64,000 nucleotides of DNA from Otis tarda. Lineage: Eukaryota > Chordata > Aves > Otidiformes > Otididae. Numbering within the stretch: the stretch's first letter is position 1; every line of letters begins with the position of its first letter. Below are positions 11,495-64,000 of the stretch, in pieces. Location of the stretch: assembly GCA_026413225.1 (NCBI GenBank), contig CM048575.1, positions 2,136,001 to 2,200,000 of the forward strand. Reading direction: 5' to 3'. Position numbers and translations under genes: made by a program. A model generated the notes under the pieces. The model did no database searches and was not told the origin of the DNA. It saw only the letters and a list, made by a program, of their open reading frames with translations.

Positions 11495-11500
11495 TGTATT
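11495..11500 (-). terminator. PUM1: Candidate distal poly(A) signal (AATACA)
   Basis: The minus strand reads AATACA here, a known weaker variant of AATAAA. It is followed by a G/U-rich stretch (GGCTTTGTCTTTGGTTTG) at the expected downstream distance, which would put cleavage near 11475-11485. No canonical AATAAA exists below 11993 on this strand. Confidence 0.45.
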
Positions 11501-11992
11501 TTTCAAAATAAAGATCACACGTTGTTTAGAGACAATCTACACAAGAGTTACAAAAAATAGTTGCCCAGGCATAAGCATACACAGGTTTGTTAATTATACA
11601 CATATGGTTACAAGTGTGCTTGCAAAAAAGTTCATTGGAAATATACACAAGGCTCTGTAAATGTACACCGTGTAGTGTTACAATTCTATATTCAAACAAG
11701 GAAAATTGACAGTATGTTACATTCACTTACAAGTAGACAAAATGCAAAATACAGTTCATCTTCTGTACAAAAAGGGGAGGTGATTCACACTTTACAAGGT
11801 GAGGGGGGCTCTGATTGTAAGGAAAACTAGGGGGTTCTGTACTTTTGCACTTTTTGTTTCTTACTGTCACAAAATAAGCAAAACATTACTTTTTAAGATT
11901 CAAAAAAAACCACTATTTTGAACTGAATCATTTTTGTAGAACATTTAGAAAGGATCGCTACTGTTCAACTAGGTGACAAATAAAACCAAGCA

Positions 11993-11998
11993 TTTATT
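11993..11998 (-). terminator. PUM1: Candidate proximal poly(A) signal (AATAAA)
   Basis: Canonical AATAAA on the minus strand, next to a long A run. It would give a 3' UTR of about 1.15 kb. Confidence 0.4.
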
Positions 11999-12664
11999 TT
12001 TTTTTTTTTTAAACATTAACTAGGCTGTATAAAGAGAACATTTCCTTCAAAAGAAAAAATTTACTTCTGGTTGAAATTACAATTTACAATATACAACACT
12101 ATATGCTACGACCATAAAAGGTGTGAATATACACTGAAATGCACAGGTTTTGCTAATTCTTTTTTCTTACCAAAAAACGGGTTTATGTCGATTCAAACTT
12201 CTCCACATTTACATTACAGAGGTTTACAAATGTACAATTGTACAGTCAGAAGTATGTTCCACTACTAGGGTACATTATAGATACAGCTCAGACATCAAAA
12301 CAAGAAAATACTACAAATTTTTATATATGTAAAGTCTACACCAAGTATACACTATATATTTATAGAAGCAAGACCAAAGCCAAGTTGGATTTTTTTTTTT
12401 TTCCTCATGCTAAATAATCAAACGGTGTCGCTCAATGTCAACAGAACAAACCGAGTAGGCAGTAAACAAGTACACCCGCCCCCCACCCCCTCGCTTTAAA
12501 AACTTTCTGGGTGTGTTTTTCTTCCCCAAAATGACAGCTAAGCTCCCTCCTTTAGCATGTTCTACTCAAACAAAAAACAAAACAAAAAAAACAAAAAAAA
12601 GCAATTAAAAAGTTTCAAAAACTTAATTCTTTTTTTTAAACCGAAGCTTTAGCAAGTTGAATTT

Positions 12665-12670
12665 TTTATT
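12665..12670 (-). terminator. PUM1: Second proximal AATAAA
   Basis: Canonical AATAAA on the minus strand, about 470 nt after the stop codon. If used, it would leave out half of the regulatory UGUA motifs but keep the perfect response element at 12905-12912. Confidence 0.3.
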
Positions 12671-12904
12671 TATAAACAGCATTAAATGCGTCGTTTGTGC
12701 CATTTAACTAAAATTCAAACTTCTTGCTGACTCTGGACTAAAAGGAGAAAAAACAGGTATTTGCAAAAAAGTTGCCTGCAAGGCAGATGAATTAAAAACG
12801 GTTTTTGTTTGTTTTCGTCAAACCAACCACCCTGAAAGTCTCCACATTTGGAATATAGATACAACAGAGAACAAAAATGTGGCCTTCCATGTACATTTGA
12901 TACC

Positions 12905-12912
12905 TATGTACA
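12905..12912 (-). promoter_or_regulatory. PUM1: Pumilio response element in the PUM1 3' UTR
   Basis: The minus strand reads TGTACATA, an exact match to the PUF-binding consensus UGUANAUA that PUM1 itself recognises. It is the only exact match I found in this 3' UTR. Near matches ending in T or G instead of A lie at 11660-11667, 12206-12213 and 12229-12236. Confidence 0.7.
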
Positions 12913-13137
12913 AGAATTCTATACACCAGTAAAACAGCAGGGCAATTAGTTAATTAAAAAAAATAATTAGTACATGTTATGCATAATAAAATTAAAGAAA
13001 TTTACAAAGGCTTTTCTTTTTTTTTTTTTTTTTAGCAGTTTAGCAACCAGAAAACGTTTTCTAACTGTATACTGGAATATTGTCGGTTGCTGGTTGTAGG
13101 CGCCGGCCGGCCGCTGAGCTCCTCCCGCCTCGCTGCC

Positions 13138-59319
<46,182 letters not shown>

Positions 59320-59327
59320 CTGCAATT

Positions 59328-59355
59328 AAAAAAAAACAAAACAAAACAAAACAAA
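59328..59355. repeat. (AAAAC)n microsatellite
   Basis: A run followed by four AAAAC units, only about 10 nt upstream of the exon 4 acceptor. On the sense strand it forms a GTTTT-rich polypyrimidine-like tract. Confidence 0.85.
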
Positions 59356-61825
59356 GCATGATTAAAATAAGTATAAAATGCAAACATAAACCATAAGCGT
59401 CTCCCTTCTAAACATGAATCAATCATTAAACACAAACTGATACATGCTTTATAATCAAAATATTTATATACTCCTAGGGTGAAAGCCATACAGCCACTGA
59501 GATAATGATTCCAGCTCAGCAATCCTCTTACATTCTTAAACGCTTTCTGAACCCCACACACGTAAGCACACACATACAATTTACATTCTCCAGCCTCTCA
59601 GCGCGAGAGCTACTTGCAAGAAAAATATTAGCAGAAAAAAGTGTTCTGATCAGAACATTATGGTGACTTCCACCTGAGCTGTGAGGATACCTCTGGAACT
59701 ACCCGGCATTTCCAGCACGAATTCTTGCCTTCAATACCGAGGTTACGAGGCTGGCAGGGACAGACTAGCTCAAGAGGTGCCAAGAGCTCTCACTTCTCGC
59801 TTATTTATGACTGCTGAGGACTCTCCACGCTTTGAGGGTTATCTGTAAACACTAATAAGAGTGAACAGTTTCAGGCCATCGCACCTGCCACACATGTATT
59901 GTTCCTACCAGATGAAAAGGAAAAAAAAAAAGGTTATACACTTAATGAGAATGAGACAAAGTCATCCTTGGCTTGAACGAATCCAAGGAAGATTGTTCTG
60001 AAGTTCAGAAGATGGCAGAAAGAACAACGTGCCCGATTTAGCAGATGTATTTTGAAAATACCAGCTTCACCAAGGAAACATCTGCCACGTGGCATCTACA
60101 TATGGCATGGGGAATTTCGAGCCCTGCTTAAGTGCCTTAGATGTCAAGTATACAATCTTCAAATTAAATCTTCCAGCTGAACGAGCTGTGTGCAATTCAG
60201 ACAGGAAACAACAGAACATTCATAGCAAATTAACAAAATAAATGAGCCTTGCCTGCTGAAGTTGGAATAAAACTAAAGGAACTGGAAGATGAACAAGTAC
60301 TTGCATCTGTTTGAAATTATCACAGAAGAAACACAACCCGTCAGCTTAGTCAGTGTCTCCTACATATCACAAGTGTTGATAACTCCCTACTCCATCAGCA
60401 GACGTGCAAATTTAAGGCTGCGGCATAAAAGAGTAAAGAGGCTGCTGGATGAAGACAAAGCAAGCAAAAATGATGTAAGAGCTCTCCACTTGCAGTGTAC
60501 TCTGGTTTAAGACAGACAATCAGAAAATTTGTGCTCACCATTTACTTTTTAACTTCAGGAAGATGTGTTAACTCAGAAACGTATCGTGAAGCAGGTCTGT
60601 ACACATGAGGTTAAACTCAAGGTTCAGACTTGGGTAACTGGACAAATCACACAGAAGGCGGGTATTATAGTGAAAGCAACATCAATTTTACCCCACGCCT
60701 GAAAAGCAGAATTCCCTCTAAAATTCTAAAAAAAAAAAAAAAAACTCAAAACAAAACAACCAAAAAAATCCCACACCACCAAAAGATAAGAGAGCAGTCA
60801 CATTCAGCTATTTAAGCAACACTCGAAGTTACTGTTGACTAAAAATAATCCTGCTTTTGCACCGAGATCAGCAGAGAACAAGATCAAGCAGTCACCTACA
60901 AGGGAAAATAAATAAATAAATACAATCCCTTTGGGGGAAAAAAAAAAAAAAAAAAAGAGTCTACAGGCACAAGATGGAGGGCAGGCACGGTGCCTGAGCA
61001 GAGCTCGGAGCAGCAGCACTGCTGCTTCGGGGACTCTCGCTCAAACCTCAAGCTGTCCTCAGACGTGGAGGCTGAACAGCAGCAGAACCACGCTCCCAGT
61101 GCTTCAGCTCGCTGCCGACTGGAAGCCCGGAGCAAGAGCTGGCACGGGGGCATTTTCCAGCTGAACTGAAACATTTATGCATACACCTGCATATTGTCTA
61201 TACAAGCACAGAGGAATGTAGAACACAGCAATCCTCACCTACAGAGACTGAACCAACATCTCTAACTAACACGTAACAGGTCCAATTTTAGGGTGATGCG
61301 TGCAGGTACTACTCCTCTTGTGCCAGGTCCATCAGGAGCTCCAGCACAGAGGTCGGCACTTCTGAGCCGGCTGAGATCCTCCTACAAGGCTGGAGACATC
61401 GTGCATGTGTACACATGGGCTGTTTGCTGCCACAGCACTAAACAAAACTTTGTCTGGAGAGATGTTGCTCAATTAAATTGCAGTTTTTCTTTTACTGAAA
61501 GTATGCATTTCTATAACTTACTTCCCCACCCTAACCTCCTCTTCCAACTCGCAACAGCCTTCCTTCTACTAATTCAAAATAAAAAAGCCTCAATCTAGTT
61601 TTCAAACTAAGGATGAGATGAGCTCCGTTCACCTTTTATGCCCGAGCACGATGCAGCGTACTCCAAAGTCCTTCGAAGGTAGGACCACTTCAACCCTACC
61701 TGGCCGTATGGAGCCCAGCAGCTGGGCTGTCCCCAGGGCAGGTGAGACAGCTGTACAAAAAGTGTTAGGGACACACAGGGCTCGTACCCACCCTGCTTCA
61801 CAGCTTTCATTACAGATGCAGAGTC

Positions 61826-62475
61826 CAGAATCACAGAATGGTTTGAGTTGGAAGGGACCTTCAAAGAGCATCTAATTCACCTCCTCTGCAATGAGCACGG
61901 ACACCTTTTCAGCATCTTTCAGGTTGCTCAAAGCCCTGTCCAACCTGACTTTGAACACTTCCAATGATGACGAAAGGCTGAAGCACCTCTCCTGTGAGGA
62001 CAGGCTGAGAGATCTGGGGCTGCTCAGCCTGGAGAAGGCTCCAGGGAGATCTTACTGCAGCCTTTCAATACTTCAAGTGGGCTGATAAGAAAGAGGAGGA
62101 CAAGCCTTTTAGCGGGGCCTGTAGCGATCGCACAAGGAGTAATGCTTGTGCATCTATTCTAAGAGAATAGATTTAGACTAGACATCAGGAAGAATTTTTT
62201 TACACTGAGGGTGGTGAAGCACTGACCCAGGTTGCCAAGAGAGGCGGTGGATGCCCCATCCCTGGAAACATTCCAGGCCAGGTTGGCCAGGGCTCTGAGC
62301 AACCTGATCTGGTTGGAGATGTCCCTGCTCCTTGCAGGGGGGTTGGGCTGGGTGGCCTTGAAAGTTCCCTTTCAGCCCAAACTTCTATGATCCACAATTT
62401 CTCTGGGCAACCTGTTCCAGTGTTGCACTCAGCACCCTGGCTGTAAAGAATTTCTTCCTTGTTTCCCTCCTCCCC
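61826..62475 (-). mobile_element. CR1 LINE fragment, split by a second CR1
   Basis: The left part (61826-61970) starts with the reverse-complement 3' end (AGAATCACAGAATGG) and stops at CACTTCCAATGATGA. The right part (62393-62475) resumes with TCCACAATTTCTCTGGGCAA and CTGTTCCAGTG. This continues the same CR1 consensus where the left part broke off. Confidence 0.9.
61971..62392 (+). mobile_element. CR1 LINE fragment inserted into another CR1
   Basis: Starts GAAAGGCTGAAGCACCTCTC, passes AGGACAGGCTGAGAGATCTG and GGCGGTGGATGCC, and ends CTTCTATGAT, the 3' octamer. It is in the plus orientation, antisense to PUM1. It resembles the element at 9338-9572 over its 3' half. Confidence 0.92.
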
Positions 62476-63193
62476 TATTTTACAGTCAAATATTCATTCA
62501 AAACACCAGCTTTGAGTATCAGAACTTTTCTGTACAGAAACACCAAGCTTTTCTTTTCCCTAATTCTTCAATATTTGACACACCATCCACACCCAAAAGC
62601 CCCTATCTTGGCACACGGTCTGTTCAAGCCAAGACCATTTAATTGCCTGTTTTCTCTACAAGGTATCCCACTCAAGTTCCAGTCTTTTTCAGCAGCAAGT
62701 CATTTCCAACCAAACCTCTCAAAAAGGTTAAAATTTGAAGAAAGTATTTTAATCCAAGTGCTAAGCTACCTCTGGGTTTTTATTGTCTTCTTCCTACCGC
62801 GAGAACAAGACTCAACTTGTTCTTTTAATTCTCAAACCACTGAGCCAAAAAACAGTGTTCTCCCCAGCTGGTCCTTCTCCTTAACCAGCAGAAGAAATAT
62901 CCTGAGATATCTGCAGTCACTCACTTTTTAGAAAGGTGTCAGTGACCTTAGGATTTCTCAATGCATCACAAACACAGGATAGGACTGCTCATGATTCTCT
63001 CAACTAAATAATAAAAGCAGGGAAACTTGTACTGTGCTCCCTTTTTATGTAATCCAAAAATAACTGAAGACAACTGTAAGGACAAGCAACTCCCATCAGC
63101 AAAATTCAGTTTAAAACGCACAGACTGACCTGTTCCTCCATCGGTACCCTGGGCTGATGTCGAGGAGGTGAAAGCCAAGCCAGTGCTCTCTAG

Positions 63194-63909
63194 TGTTGTG
63201 GTTCAGCCCCGATCGGGACCAGACTACGCAGTCTCTCTCTCGCTCCCCCCACCCCCCAAGAGAACAGGGAGAGATAATATAACAAAAACGGTTCGAGGTT
63301 TGAGATAAGGACAGGGAGAAAATCCTTAAAGTTACCGTTACGGGCAAAACAGACTCGACTTGGGGAAAACTATTCATTTATTGCTAAAACCAGCAGGAGA
63401 ATGAGACAGAGAACAAGATAACCTCCCCCCACCCCGCCCTCTTCTCGGGCTTAACATTATCTCTGCCACCTTTCCCCCCCCCGAGCGGCACAGGGGGGAA
63501 GAGGGAATGGGGGTTGCAGTCAGTCCACCACGCGATGTTTTACACCGCTGCTTCGTCGTCAGGGGAAGAACTCCTCACATTCCTCCCCTGCTCCAGCCTG
63601 GGGTCCCTCCTGGTGGGAGGCCAGAGCGTGAGGCCCATAAGGCTCGCGCCTCCCCCTCTGCCCCCACTCATCTTCTCCTTCTTCCTTTTTTTTTTCCTTT
63701 CTCCTTTTTCCGTTTTCCCCTTCTTAAATCCGTTATCGCAGAGGCGTTACCAGGGAACATTCTGCTACGGATTGGCTCGGCCCTGGCCAGCAATGGGTCC
63801 GCCCTAGGCCCGACCAAGTCCACCAGACAAAGGGCAGCAACTTCCAGCAGCTTCCTAAAGAAGCTGCCACTGTAGCTCCACACACCCCCCCCCAAAAATA
63901 AAACCAGGA
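63194..63909 (-). mobile_element. Solo LTR of the same endogenous retrovirus family (short form)
   Basis: On the minus strand it begins TCCTGGTTTTATTTTT and ends CTGAACCACAACA. ACTAG occurs at both edges (63910-63914 and 63190-63194), a likely target duplication. It aligns with the copy at 34156-35283 but lacks the block of about 420 bp. It has AATAAA at 63377-63382 in the PUM1 sense. No internal retroviral genes are present. Confidence 0.87.
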
Positions 63910-64000
63910 CTAGTATTTGTAAACATAAACACACATCAGGTGTGTTACTTTTTTACTTTCTTTTTTTAAGCTTCTGTCGTTCCTGTATTTCACAAAATGC

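Larger units (their letters stand above)
11480..13137 (-). other. PUM1: PUM1 3' UTR (end approximate)
   Basis: From the stop codon at 13138-13140 downward, the minus strand is AU-rich and unlike the GC-rich intergenic DNA beyond it. A length of about 1.65 kb fits the mammalian PUM1 3' UTR as I remember it. It contains many UGUA motifs, one perfect Pumilio response element, A/C-rich simple stretches near 12570-12600 and homopolymer T/A runs. The lower boundary is set by a weak poly(A) signal and may be wrong by several hundred bases. Confidence 0.7.
59320..64000 (-). other. PUM1: PUM1 intron 3 (partial)
   Basis: Upstream of exon 4 to the window edge. No match to the first PUM1 coding segments was found here. 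Holds an AAAAC run at 59328-59355, A runs near 60728 and 60938, the nested CR1 pair and an LTR. Confidence 0.75.

Overview
The window is bird nuclear DNA. Evidence for this is CR1 LINE fragments with the 3' end typical of birds (tandem ATTCTRTG-like octamers), compact introns, very GC-rich minisatellites beside one gene start, and vertebrate PUM1 exons. All recognisable genes lie on the minus strand. The layout matches the vertebrate order SDC3 - PUM1, with both genes transcribed toward lower coordinates.

At the low-coordinate end, 1-7069 is GC-rich and reads best as part of intron 1 of syndecan-3 (SDC3). Its signal-peptide exon is at 7070-7159, inside a CpG island. Minisatellites lie on both sides of this exon (6515-7052, 7408-7885 and 8826-9075). 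The gap of about 4 kb between the SDC3 start and the PUM1 3' end holds simple repeats, a second CpG-rich patch and a CR1 copy.

From about 11.48 kb to the end of the window lies Pumilio homolog 1 (PUM1). I can place 19 consecutive coding exons, corresponding to exons 4-22 of the 22-exon mammalian gene. They join in frame into 1041 codons plus stop: the C-terminal part of a protein of roughly 1,186 residues. All eight PUF repeats keep their RNA-reading residues, and all 19 exons have consensus splice sites. The first coding exons are upstream, beyond position 64000. The 3' UTR is AU-rich and carries a perfect Pumilio response element, so the gene can plausibly regulate itself.

The introns host a family of C/D box snoRNAs of the SNORD103/SNORD85 type (antisense to 18S rRNA around human G601). 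One copy is intact (41656-41745), one has an interrupted terminal stem (32867-32964), one has altered C and D boxes (15778-15867), and there is a probable fourth, relic copy (46355-46440). Other intron content includes two LTRs of one endogenous retrovirus family in opposite orientations (34156-35283 and 63194-63909), a CR1 fragment (53325-53505), a CR1 nested inside another CR1 (61826-62475), and homopolymer or simple repeats. I found no new protein-coding system. The most interesting material is the uneven decay of the snoRNA copies, the self-binding site in the PUM1 3' UTR and the repeat structure around SDC3 exon 1.
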